Shown here one piece after another: positions 16,681 to 24,717 of a stretch of DNA of 64,000 bases. Each line of letters begins with the position of its first letter. Positions within the stretch are counted from its first letter, which is position 1. Below the pieces are notes generated by a model. That model saw only the letters and a program-made list of their open reading frames with translations, ran no database searches and was not told where the DNA came from. The DNA is taken from contig NZ_LT670819.1 in the NCBI RefSeq assembly GCF_900129855.1, positions 3,162,001 through 3,226,000 of the forward strand, given 5' to 3'. Source of the stretch: Streptomyces sp. 3214.6. Lineage in GTDB: Bacteria; Actinomycetota; Actinomycetes; Streptomycetales; Streptomycetaceae. A program made the translations under genes and the position numbers.

Positions 16681-17532
16681 CTAACGAGTGGTGGAGTCCT
16701 CCAACTCCCGGAACTCCTTCATCACCCGGACCAGGAGCTCCCGCGCCTCGACCCCGAAGACCGCAGCCTCTTCGAACCGGGCGAACGTCTCCTCGTACGC
16801 GGCGACCTCATCGGAGTCGTCCAGGACCCGCTCACCCCGGAAGCTCTCGATGACGACCGCCCGCCGGTCGCACAGGGTGAACCCATGACGAGGCATGACC
16901 GGCACCCGCCGCCGCCACGGAATCACCCCGATGCGTACGGTGCTCAGACCGTCGACGGCCAGCAGCCGGTCGAACTGGGCGAGCATCAGCGCAGGGTTCC
17001 CCGGCCAGGTCCTCAACACGGCTTCCGTCAGCACGAACACCGTTTCCCGCCCGGGCTCGTAAAGGACGCTCTGCCGCTCGACGCGGGCGGCGACAGCACG
17101 ACCGACCGCCTCAGGGGTCGTACCGGGCGCACTCTCGAAGACGTGCCGGGCGTACTGCGCAGTCTGGAGCATGGCCGGCAGCGCGACGCACTGAAACGAG
17201 CGCACCAACCGGGCAGACCGGACCGCGTCGTTGAGCGTCGCCCCGGCGGGAGCCACGTCGTCGGACGCTTCGACAGTGTCCGGCGCAGCTTCCACAGCAG
17301 CCAGGAGGTCACGCACCTCGCGAGTGGTCGACTCGTCGAGGCCGAGAGCGAGCGACAGCCGACCCAGGACTTCGGCACTGGGGACCATCCGCCCGTTCTC
17401 CACCTTGGACACGGTCGGTTGTCCCACACCAGCCCGCTGAGCCAGTACAGCACCCGTTAGACCAGCCTCTGTACGAAGCCCCCGAAGTCGCGCCCCCAGC
17501 GCCTTCATCCGCTCCCGCCGTTCACTCCCCAT
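16681..17532 (-). CDS. Scr1-type XRE regulator (HTH plus DUF5753)
   Basis: 283 residues. The XRE helix-turn-helix is at about 12-55 (GARLRGLRTEAGLTGAVLAQRAGVGQPTVSKVENG). The DUF5753 domain follows (VRSFQCVALPAMLQTAQYARHVF, then VERQSVLYEP, IGVIPW, HGFTLCD and DSDEVAAYEETF). Such regulators usually sit beside a short DUF397 protein; none is visible here. It is minus strand, 97 bp upstream of the HATPase gene; DUF5753/HATPase neighbours are a familiar Streptomyces arrangement. ATG 17532 or 17508 could start it. Confidence 0.85.
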   Translation of the reverse strand: MGSERRERMKALGARLRGLRTEAGLTGAVLAQRAGVGQPTVSKVENGRMVPSAEVLGRLSLALGLDESTTREVRDLLAAVEAAPDTVEASDDVAPAGATLNDAVRSARLVRSFQCVALPAMLQTAQYARHVFESAPGTTPEAVGRAVAARVERQSVLYEPGRETVFVLTEAVLRTWPGNPALMLAQFDRLLAVDGLSTVRIGVIPWRRRVPVMPRHGFTLCDRRAVVIESFRGERVLDDSDEVAAYEETFARFEEAAVFGVEARELLVRVMKEFRELEDSTTR

Positions 17533-17597
17533 ACCCAGGGTTCTACACCACGGGGCAGCAGAGGCCACGCCCGTTGGCGACAGCACACAGATCAGGT

Positions 17598-17867
17598 CTA
17601 GACAGCGTCGTCCTCTGACCGCACCCAGGCCAGTTGCATATCACTCAGCGAAGGAACGAACCCTTGCGGGAACATCAACATGAGCGGCTGCGGCCACACG
17701 CTCTCGGGGCCGTGCTCTTCACAGTGCAGGACAACGAGATGCGCACCTTCCCCACACGCCGCATACCCGTAACGGCGGTCATGGGTCTGGCAGAAGTACC
17801 AGAACGTCGAGCAGTCGTCCTCTTCGGTCGGCTCGTAGAAGCCGGGATCACGAACGATCAGAGTCAC
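17598..17867 (-). CDS. Hypothetical protein, 89 aa
   Basis: VTLIVRDPGFYEPTEEDDCS then TFWYFCQTHDRRYGYAACGE and an end with PQGFVPSLSDMQLAWVRSED. Cys/His-containing, soluble and unrecognised. The GTG at 17867 is preferred because the longer frame is Arg/Pro-rich. The stop codon lies inside a ctgtctagac sequence, so a CTAG half-site overlaps its end. Probably a small partner of the upstream regulator group. Confidence 0.55.
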   Translation of the reverse strand: MTLIVRDPGFYEPTEEDDCSTFWYFCQTHDRRYGYAACGEGAHLVVLHCEEHGPESVWPQPLMLMFPQGFVPSLSDMQLAWVRSEDDAV

Positions 17868-18055
17868 CGGCTCTTGACGGTTGAACCGGGGTATCGGCCG
17901 GGGGTCACACCACAGCAGTCGGGAAGGAAGCACACGCCCATGTTGCCCTGGGCCCGAAGTGTCAAGCATCTCCCGGGACCGGACACACCAGGCAGCAGGA
18001 CCATGATTCAAACTTTCTCTACTGGTTCAAGCGCCCGTCGTCGCTCCGCTCCTCC

Positions 18056-18133
18056 GGGCGGGAGCGGGCGGCCGGCGGCGCCCGCGCTCATGTCTCCGCC
18101 CCGCTCGGCACCGCCGGCCGCCCGCTCCCGCCC
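18056..18133. repeat. 23-bp perfect inverted repeat
   Basis: gggcgggagcgggcggccgg plus cgg (18056-18078) is exactly complementary to 18111-18133 across a 32-nt spacer. It lies in the gene-poor stretch 17868-18450 at the junction between the conserved AICE genes and the cargo. It could be a strong transcription barrier or a single-strand origin for rolling-circle replication; there is no T-run. Confidence 0.85.
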
Positions 18134-18450
18134 ATGAGGCAGGCACACGGGCATGAGGTCAGAACAAGCCTTCGGCGGGGGATCGGCCGACGCCGCGATG
18201 GATGGGGCGCCATACCCCGAGTGCGGGTACGTCGGGGGGCGTGCGTGGGATGCTCCCATCCCGTGTGCCGTCGTCCCAGGCAGAGCCGAACAGACGCGGC
18301 ACCTGGGGTGGAGGGCGATTGAGGTAGCCGGTAAAGCTCTGAGCAGGTCAAACAGGTAGCCAGATACCTATGCAGCGCCCAGCTAGGCCCAGAGGTCCTC
18401 TGGGCTGCAGGTGTACCACAGAAGCCGTAAAATGACGCCTCATCACTTGG

Positions 18451-20064
18451 ATGTTGGATGGGGGCTCGTCACCGGTGTGTGCTCATGCAGTGCAACCTAA
18501 CCTCGTAGGCCGCACCAACGTTCTCAAGATCAGTGCTACAGACGTCCAAGAGCGCTCCAAGACTTGCGCTATGGGTGGCGCACTGAAGGTTCGGCCCGAT
18601 GTCAAAAGCCCAGACTGGCAGCGTCGATGGGACGACAGCCACCCATTCCTTCTCGGCGTCATCCGAGAAATTGCATGTGCAATCCATGACGACCCAAGAG
18701 TCGATACGTGGCACGGCATGCAAGAGGTAATCAAAGAGCGGCTCGATCCTCTCCCGTTGCATCCTGTCACTCGTCGATACGCAGCGCATGCCATCGCGGG
18801 CTACCTCGAAGCGCACGATGCACTGTCATCCGACACGCCTGGTTTGCAGTTTCGGTGCTTTGATCCAAAAGTGTTTCCTGAACCAGGAGGGACTTTGTGG
18901 GTCTGGGGCCCCTTGTACGAGGACGCAACAGGGATTCGCGAGGTGCGCAAGATGCGCCTTGGGACAGTGCGCGATAAGCCACCCACACCAGACCCTTGGA
19001 CTGCAGTAGCCGCACACGTCGCAGCCCTACTCAGACCCACGCAAAACATCTCCCGTATCCGCGTGGTGGAGATCGGCCTGAACGACTCATCCTTCCAGGT
19101 CCTTTTTGATGGCAGCACGGAGGAGGCCCGCTCCACCTTCACATCGATCGCACTGCCCGACCTGAATAAGATCATCGGTGGTCACACGTTCCACCCCGGA
19201 AGCTTCTGTAAGGACTGCAAAATCGCCGGGTGTTGCGGTGCTCTCGAAAGGCTGGACGGATTTCTCGGACAGAGCGCTCCCGGTTTCGCAACTCGCTCCG
19301 TCAGCGCGCGAGATATCGAGCTATATGAGACGTGTCCCGCACAATGGTTTATCACACGCTCACAACACCTGCCTAGGCAAAATTCAACAGGTCCGGCTTC
19401 ACAACGGGGGCGACTCGTTCACGACTGGATGGCTAGAGCTCACAGTCGCTCGGTGCAGTGCACCACTCAGGACATTGGCGAATTCGACGATCCAGAGTCT
19501 TTCACGTCAACTCTCTCCCGAGACGACTACGCAGAGATCCAACCGTTTCTTGCTCAACATGTTGAAATCTGCCCGGTGCGTAATGAGGTGGATATAATCT
19601 CTATCGAGTCACCTCTATACGGATATGACGCCTCGGCTGACGTGATTATCGCGAGCGCACCCGACATGATCTTTGTCGATGCTGACGAGTCGCTTGTAAT
19701 CCGAGAGACAAAGACCACACGCCGCGAGATGCCTCATGACAACGCAGAGGCCTTCGATCAGTTCTTCGCAGTCGCTTGGCTTCTCAATCTTTTCGCTAGC
19801 GGCTACCGCGGCCCTTATCAAAGCAGCTCCGCCCGACTGCAGTTGGAAGTCATCACAGCCGATGCGAGCCGAGTTTTTGAATGGGATCTGAAGGATGCAG
19901 GGGTCCTTCGAATGGCCCAGAAGGAGGTCCGACAGCGGGCCAAGTCCTGGCATAGGGACGCCACTTGGGTAGCGACTCCCGGAAGGCATTGCACTTGGTG
20001 CCCCGTCAAAGGTTGGTGCCCGGAGGCAGAAAGCAACGACGAGATCAGCACCGGGATGGAGTGA
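18451..20064 (+). CDS. Cas4/AddB-like PD-(D/E)XK nuclease with duplicated Fe-S modules
   Basis: 537 residues if it starts at ATG 18451; GTG 18475, behind a GGATGGGGG site, is an alternative. The C-terminal half looks like a RecB/Cas4-type exonuclease: SARDIELYETCPAQWF (Cys295), RGRLVHDWM (His324), SADV (Asp397), VIRETKTT (Glu419, Lys421), and C-x2-C-x5-C at Cys514/517/523. Cys295 plus the last three match the AddB/Cas4 4Fe-4S layout. The N-terminal half repeats the plan (ISATDVQERSKTC, Cys39; FCKDCKIAGCC, Cys253-262) without a clear active site. It lies upstream of the PIN gene on the same strand. DNA processing or defence is inferred. Confidence 0.7.
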   Translation: MLDGGSSPVCAHAVQPNLVGRTNVLKISATDVQERSKTCAMGGALKVRPDVKSPDWQRRWDDSHPFLLGVIREIACAIHDDPRVDTWHGMQEVIKERLDPLPLHPVTRRYAAHAIAGYLEAHDALSSDTPGLQFRCFDPKVFPEPGGTLWVWGPLYEDATGIREVRKMRLGTVRDKPPTPDPWTAVAAHVAALLRPTQNISRIRVVEIGLNDSSFQVLFDGSTEEARSTFTSIALPDLNKIIGGHTFHPGSFCKDCKIAGCCGALERLDGFLGQSAPGFATRSVSARDIELYETCPAQWFITRSQHLPRQNSTGPASQRGRLVHDWMARAHSRSVQCTTQDIGEFDDPESFTSTLSRDDYAEIQPFLAQHVEICPVRNEVDIISIESPLYGYDASADVIIASAPDMIFVDADESLVIRETKTTRREMPHDNAEAFDQFFAVAWLLNLFASGYRGPYQSSSARLQLEVITADASRVFEWDLKDAGVLRMAQKEVRQRAKSWHRDATWVATPGRHCTWCPVKGWCPEAESNDEISTGME

Positions 20065-20201
20065 CCGCCCCGCAAAGCGAACTCATTCCAGGCGTAGCGT
20101 GTTCCCGGAGGCGGGTGCGTGCGCCCTCCGTCGGGGCTACGCTTGTCTGGGTACTCCGGCATGCGGAGCGGGAGTGTGAATAGAACGGCGAGGAGGGGCA
20201 G

Positions 20202-21005
20202 TTGGACGACCTGGGGCGCCCCTCCCCCAAGGCAATGGCCTTGCGGCGCTCGAGCTTGCAGCCGCGGCCTCAGTCTCAGCCCTCACGCTGGCAGAAGGTA
20301 GCGAGCCAGCCGAAGCGCCACTCTCCAGTCGACTTGGCGTGGTGTGACACCGGTACCCTATGCTCCTTGGGCCTCCGGCCGGCGATGCTCGACAAGGTGT
20401 TGGCGCTGTATGGCGCATCACTTGTCGTCACCGATGCCGTGGCAGGGGAGATTCGCACCATGGCGAACGTCCCGAACGTCGCACGGACTGCGGAGAACCG
20501 TCTGAGGTGCAACAGCGCCGACGTGATCGTTCGGAAGCTGGATGCGGGCGAGATTCGTGAGCTCCCCCTCCTTGAGACGAGGGAGACGTTGGAGATGCTC
20601 GACAGGGTCCTGCGGCAGCTCGACGCGATCGAGCAGCGGCAGAACGCCGCGGCAGGGCGGTCTAGTGACGCTGTGCGCTCCCACAAGCACGCGGGTGAGG
20701 CATACAGCATCGTCAGCGCTATGCGCACGGTCGGTCACCAGCGGAGCACGCTTCTCCTGACGAATGACAACGGCGCGACGCTGGTGGCTGAACGGAACGG
20801 CATCGCTTGGAAGCACACTGCCCAGTTGCTCGCAGAGCTCGGGTGCCAGGACTCGCTCCTGGATGCGGAGCTGCTCCATGAGAACTTCACTCACATGACC
20901 TCGAAGTTTGCCACTGTTCCGGCAGAGCTTCGGCCCAACACCTCAGACTTCTTCGCGTGCCGCCAAAAGAACGGCACCTGCGCTCTGTGCGACGCCACGG
21001 CTTAA
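20202..21005 (+). CDS. PIN-like nuclease-domain protein
   Basis: 267 residues. The acidic residues of a PIN fold can be placed at LAWCDTGTLCSLGL, LVVTDAVAGEIRTM, HAGEAYSIVSAM and LLLTNDNGATLVAERNGI. PIN proteins cut RNA and are common toxins. The TTG start is decided by a GAGGAGGGG ribosome site five bases upstream. The first 40 residues are Arg/Ser/Pro-rich and may be disordered; the end has HxxxC/C-x2-C (FACRQKNGTCALCDATA). It follows the nuclease gene by 137 bp and converges on the ImmA/IrrE gene with overlapping stop codons. Confidence 0.65.
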   Translation: MDDLGRPSPKAMALRRSSLQPRPQSQPSRWQKVASQPKRHSPVDLAWCDTGTLCSLGLRPAMLDKVLALYGASLVVTDAVAGEIRTMANVPNVARTAENRLRCNSADVIVRKLDAGEIRELPLLETRETLEMLDRVLRQLDAIEQRQNAAAGRSSDAVRSHKHAGEAYSIVSAMRTVGHQRSTLLLTNDNGATLVAERNGIAWKHTAQLLAELGCQDSLLDAELLHENFTHMTSKFATVPAELRPNTSDFFACRQKNGTCALCDATA

Positions 21006-22162
21006 GCGTCGACCAGATCCCAGCCGGCAGCGTGGAGCTGCTCAGCGGCATTCGCTTGATCACCATCGGCAATTACATCGGCAACAGCCTGCAAGGAGAT
21101 CAAACCAGCAGCGAATGAGTTGAGAGCCTGCTGAGTCAGCCGCTCCGATGGGAAGCAGTTCCCCTCATTCTGCTTGACCTCAAGCCATTGCTCCACATTT
21201 CCTGACACAAGCATCAGGTCCGCAATTCTCGCCATCCCGCAGGCCTGAATTATCTCGGGATTCGCGAATTCACCGAGGGTTTCATTTAGTGCGTACATGG
21301 TGGCATCACGGCTGACACCATACGTGAGCATCAGGTTCGTCACGAGGGCAGCCATCCGCTCAAAGCGATCGATGACTCCATGGCTTTCATAAGCATGATG
21401 TAGGGCATCTTCCGGAAGCAAGAAGTTCCTTGCGAACGAGTCAGCAATTCGTTCAGGACGCCTATCTTCGACCGTAGCCCGATCCACAACGACTTGCCCT
21501 GTATCCCGTTGAAGAATGTGACTGAGTTCATGCGCCAAGGTGAAGCGCTGCCGAGCCCAATTATCTTCACAGTTAATCAGGATAACCCAAGCCGTGTGGG
21601 CGCCCCATTGTTCGGGAACGGAAATTCCGTGCACATCACGCGGGAGCGCGCGATATTCAACGGGATAGCCCAGACTCTCTACTAGTCCGGTGAGATCTTC
21701 GACGGGATCAAGGTCATCTATATCCAAGAAGGCCCGAAGTCGAGAGGCGGTCTTCTCGCCTGCCTCTCGATCATGCCAAACTTTGGAGGGAGAGAAGTTA
21801 GAAAGCGACACAGTCGGTTCTTCGTGACCCCAGTCACGAGTCAGACGATCGACCGCAAGAAGCTTGGTCGCGTGAGCCACAGACTCACTGACATCACTTA
21901 TACCTTCTAGCGTACCGAGTCGGAAACTGACTCCCATTGATGGCGACATAGACTGAAGTAGGGCGCTAGGGGCAACCCTGAAGAATGCGCCAAGAACAGT
22001 CGCTTCATATAGCGACGGCATGCGCGAACCTGCGATTAGCTCGCGAAAAGAATCGCGAGATCCGAGAAGCTCAATTAGCTGTGCAGCTGGCGTTTGCCCT
22101 TCGGTGATTAGGGATTGGAAGGTCGCACTAAAACGCTCTTCGGGTGTTTCTCCCATTTCCAT
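21002..22162 (-). CDS. ImmA/IrrE metallopeptidase with N-terminal regulator domain
   Basis: 386 residues. The N-terminal part (FSATFQSLITEGQTPAAQLIELLGSRDSFRELIAGSRMPSLYEATVLGAFFRV) looks like an XRE-type HTH region. The middle has the Zn-peptidase motif RFTLAHELSHIL (HExxH) with a downstream ERIADSFARNFLLPEDAL. Proteins of this kind cleave repressors or serve as antitoxins. ATG 22162 has AGGAAGGGG upstream. Its TAA overlaps that of the PIN gene on the other strand. The pairing resembles known ImmA-toxin systems (RosmerTA-like), though the convergent order is unusual. Confidence 0.8.
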   Translation of the reverse strand: MEMGETPEERFSATFQSLITEGQTPAAQLIELLGSRDSFRELIAGSRMPSLYEATVLGAFFRVAPSALLQSMSPSMGVSFRLGTLEGISDVSESVAHATKLLAVDRLTRDWGHEEPTVSLSNFSPSKVWHDREAGEKTASRLRAFLDIDDLDPVEDLTGLVESLGYPVEYRALPRDVHGISVPEQWGAHTAWVILINCEDNWARQRFTLAHELSHILQRDTGQVVVDRATVEDRRPERIADSFARNFLLPEDALHHAYESHGVIDRFERMAALVTNLMLTYGVSRDATMYALNETLGEFANPEIIQACGMARIADLMLVSGNVEQWLEVKQNEGNCFPSERLTQQALNSFAAGLISLQAVADVIADGDQANAAEQLHAAGWDLVDA

Positions 22163-22225
22163 CACCGCCCCTTCCTGTGCGCTGCCAACTCGCTCCGCAA
22201 GGCTCAGACTTGCCTCATGCGCTAT

Positions 22226-22350
22226 CTACCAGTGTGGCAGATGTCCCGCCACCACACAGTGCGTGCAGCAGGACTGGCACCCCTGCTCCACACAAAGAAA
22301 CACTAGCCTCTGGCACTGACAGTCACTGTCTGTGACTACCAGTGTCAGAA
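22226..22350. promoter_or_regulatory. Repeats and palindrome upstream of the ImmA/IrrE gene
   Basis: ctaccagtgt occurs near 22226 and again near 22336. At 22321-22337 agtcac-tgtct-gtgact is a perfect 6-bp-arm inverted repeat, flanked by ggcactga and ccagtgtca. The position, 60-190 bp ahead of the ImmA/IrrE start, fits an autoregulatory operator for its HTH domain. Confidence 0.55.
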
Positions 22351-22999
22351 GCTAACCTCCATCTGCCGTGCAGGTTGCATGGCAGATGCCACTCCCCCTA
22401 CCTCAAGCGTCTCTCATGACTCACGAGGCCCGGGGGCCTGGTCCGGGGTCGGCCTCGCCACACGGAACACGCAAGCGGGCCTTCAGGTCCGTGAAAGCAG
22501 AAAACGGCCGCTGCTCGGCGGTGTGGGCCAGGGGGCGAGCATTTACCCCCTCCCGCCGCAGGTCAGGGCCGGAGTAAGCCCTAGATACCCTCAGCTTCTC
22601 AGCTCAGGGCTTAGGCAGTCGTCACGGCCCGGCCGGTGCGGCTTGTTCTGGTCGACGGCATGGCAGCGTGGCTGAGACCGGTGGGGGTACAGCGAGGCAC
22701 ACGCGTGCGTGGTCGGTCAGCGCGCCGCCGTCGTGGCTGACTGTCGTCGGCTGAGGCTCAGACGGCTCGCACCGAAAGCGTCTGTCTTCAGCCAACCGGC
22801 CGGGCCGTGCAGGTAACGTCCGGGCAGTCTCCAGGTCAGCGGCCCCGGTCGAACAGGTTTCCCTTGAGGCGTAGCCGTCCAGCATCGGGGGTTTCTAGCC
22901 CGATGCCAGATCATCTCGCTCGCTTTCCGTTCATGTCGGCTCCGTGCAGCCCCTGGACCAGTCGGAGTCCCTCGGAGGCTACCCGGACTCGTTCCCGCG
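22351..22999. other. Gene-free stretch
   Basis: About 650 bp with only low-complexity reading frames on both strands. No ribosome site followed by a protein-like ORF was found and no RNA gene was recognised. The composition is mixed, consistent with scar DNA between cargo genes. Confidence 0.4.
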
Positions 23000-24190
23000 T
23001 TGGACTCCCTTGCCGAAGAATCAGCCTGCCCAAGATCTTTCGTGAGAGGAGGAGCGGCCCCTCGCCGACTCCGGCAACATCGATCCATCGATACCCGGGG
23101 GGACGTCTTGAGCTTGGTGCACACGGCTACAGAGCAGATAGGTGCCCACATCTCTCACGCATGGTCAGGACTTGCGGCGTGGCGCCGCCGGGTCAACCAG
23201 CGGGTCGTCAGGGGCCGCCTGTGCAAGTTTGCAACGTCGCTTCAAACTCTTCGAGTAGAGGGCACGGCCGTCGCCCAGACCCGGAGGGTGTTACGGGAGA
23301 CGCGGACAACTTTGGAGACAGTGCCTTACGGATCGATCGCCGCCGCCTACTTCGGCATGTGGATCGGCTTGAGGATCATCAAGATTTTGGCAGTCATCCT
23401 TCGCGACCTGGCAACAGCCGTTGGGGCTGAGGCCGCAGCCAGGGCAACACAGTATTTTTTGTGGTCACTTCGCCCTGAAATGGGGAATCATCCCATCCGA
23501 GGATGGGACGGCCTCATCTTCGTGATCACTTACTCTGTGGTTCTGTCACTACCTATATGGTGGTTGGGTACGTTCCGCTGGGCCCGAGGTGCCGTATACC
23601 GCAATCGCGCAACTCTGAGGGCTGTGGACGCCCTCCACCTCTGCGCGGAGGCATACCGGCAGCCGCCCGGAGAACGCGCCTCACACCTTCGAAACTTCGA
23701 CTCCGCCCTCCGTAGGGCTGAAGACGCCATCCTTCACGCTCATCGGCACCTCGGTACCATTCCGCGCCAATCACCGAGGTTGGCAGCAGCACGGGCCCAC
23801 GCGGCCTTGGTTGTGGGGGCACTTCGAGCAGAGTCTCTGAAAATTGACGCCGACCCGAACGCCGCGCTGCCTCGCCTGGGGACCATGCTGGCCGTGATCG
23901 GCGAGCGATGCGCCGCAGGCCGCATCGGAGCGATGTTGCCAGAGGAGTTCCTGGCACGGGCCACTCCCATCTCCCTCACCCGTACAGCCATCCGCGAGTC
24001 TGTTCACGTGGCAGCCATCGTTACCGCCGCGATGACGGCAGCCGTCGGCGCTGCCTCGGCACTCCGCCCGCTCGGTGTGAACGACGATCTTCGCCCGTGG
24101 CTCATCGCCGGTTGCTCCTTGTTGGCCGCGATTATCGTGGGCGGCTGGCCCCGGGTAGGCAGGCTTCTAGAACTGTTGCCGGGCAGGTGA
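23000..24190 (+). CDS. Membrane protein of unknown function
   Basis: Up to 396 residues. A basic soluble N-terminal part (TATEQIGAHISHAWSGLAAWRRRV) is followed by helices at PYGSIAAAYFGMWIGLRIIKIL and WDGLIFVITYSVVLSLPIWWLG. A long helical cytoplasmic region comes next (ALHLCAEAYRQPPGERASHL..., DSALRRAEDAILHAH). Two more helices end the protein (VAAIVTAAMTAAVGAASAL, LIAGCSLLAAIIVGGW). The start is uncertain: ATG 23000 or GTG 23117; the region before 23117 is not conserved-looking. Unrecognised; cargo of the element. Confidence 0.6.
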   Translation: MDSLAEESACPRSFVRGGAAPRRLRQHRSIDTRGDVLSLVHTATEQIGAHISHAWSGLAAWRRRVNQRVVRGRLCKFATSLQTLRVEGTAVAQTRRVLRETRTTLETVPYGSIAAAYFGMWIGLRIIKILAVILRDLATAVGAEAAARATQYFLWSLRPEMGNHPIRGWDGLIFVITYSVVLSLPIWWLGTFRWARGAVYRNRATLRAVDALHLCAEAYRQPPGERASHLRNFDSALRRAEDAILHAHRHLGTIPRQSPRLAAARAHAALVVGALRAESLKIDADPNAALPRLGTMLAVIGERCAAGRIGAMLPEEFLARATPISLTRTAIRESVHVAAIVTAAMTAAVGAASALRPLGVNDDLRPWLIAGCSLLAAIIVGGWPRVGRLLELLPGR

Positions 24191-24193
24191 GGC

Positions 24194-24446
24194 ATGGCGA
24201 AGGTCCGGACAGCGAGTAGTGAACGCCGGCCTGTGATTCTCATCCGGTCGAGTCCGTGGAAGGCCGGCACCGAGCAGACGCGCATGACGTGTTCGACATG
24301 GACAACGGGCATGTCCGCTACTTCGGTGACCACAAGCCCACCACCACGGTTGCGTCCGGCAGGACCACGCGCAACGCGGCGCTGCTCGATGCCTTCACCG
24401 GACACCAGGGGCGCACCCTTGAGGAGCGGGCAACTGCGGTCCCGTT
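24194..24446 (+). pseudogene. Broken fragment resembling the N-terminus of AspBHI-type restriction enzymes
   Basis: One frame reads ILIRSSPWKAGTEQT; after a frameshift near 24285 another reads HDVFDMDNGHVRYFGDHKP followed by TRNAALLDAFTGHQGRTLEE and ERATAVPL. From memory this string of motifs (SPWKAG, F-D-GH-RY-GD, G-NAAL) belongs to the N-terminal domain of AspBHI-like modification-dependent endonucleases. The frame break and the missing nuclease part make it a remnant. The rest, to 24717, holds nothing recognisable. Confidence 0.45.
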
Positions 24447-24717
24447 GCAGGAAATCTTGTTCGAGTACCCCCGCCTCCCAAGTCACCTCCGGAGGTGCGT
24501 GGCCGCCCCCACCACCACGGTTCACGGTCGTGTGGGTTGACGGAGACTGAACGGAAGCTGGGGAGAGTGTTGGGCACCCGGAGACACCAACGATCTACTG
24601 CCGACTCCCTTAGATGAGGCACATGCTGGCTAGATATCTGACGCGCACTAGTCAGGGAGCATGGGCACGGTCATCATGATCGGTGACTAGTCCCAGTCGC
24701 TATCATGGGGGGGGACC

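Noticed and set aside
18451..20064. A CRISPR-Cas Cas4 gene
   Set aside because: The Fe-S/nuclease pattern is Cas4-like but there is no array, cas1 or cas2 in the window.
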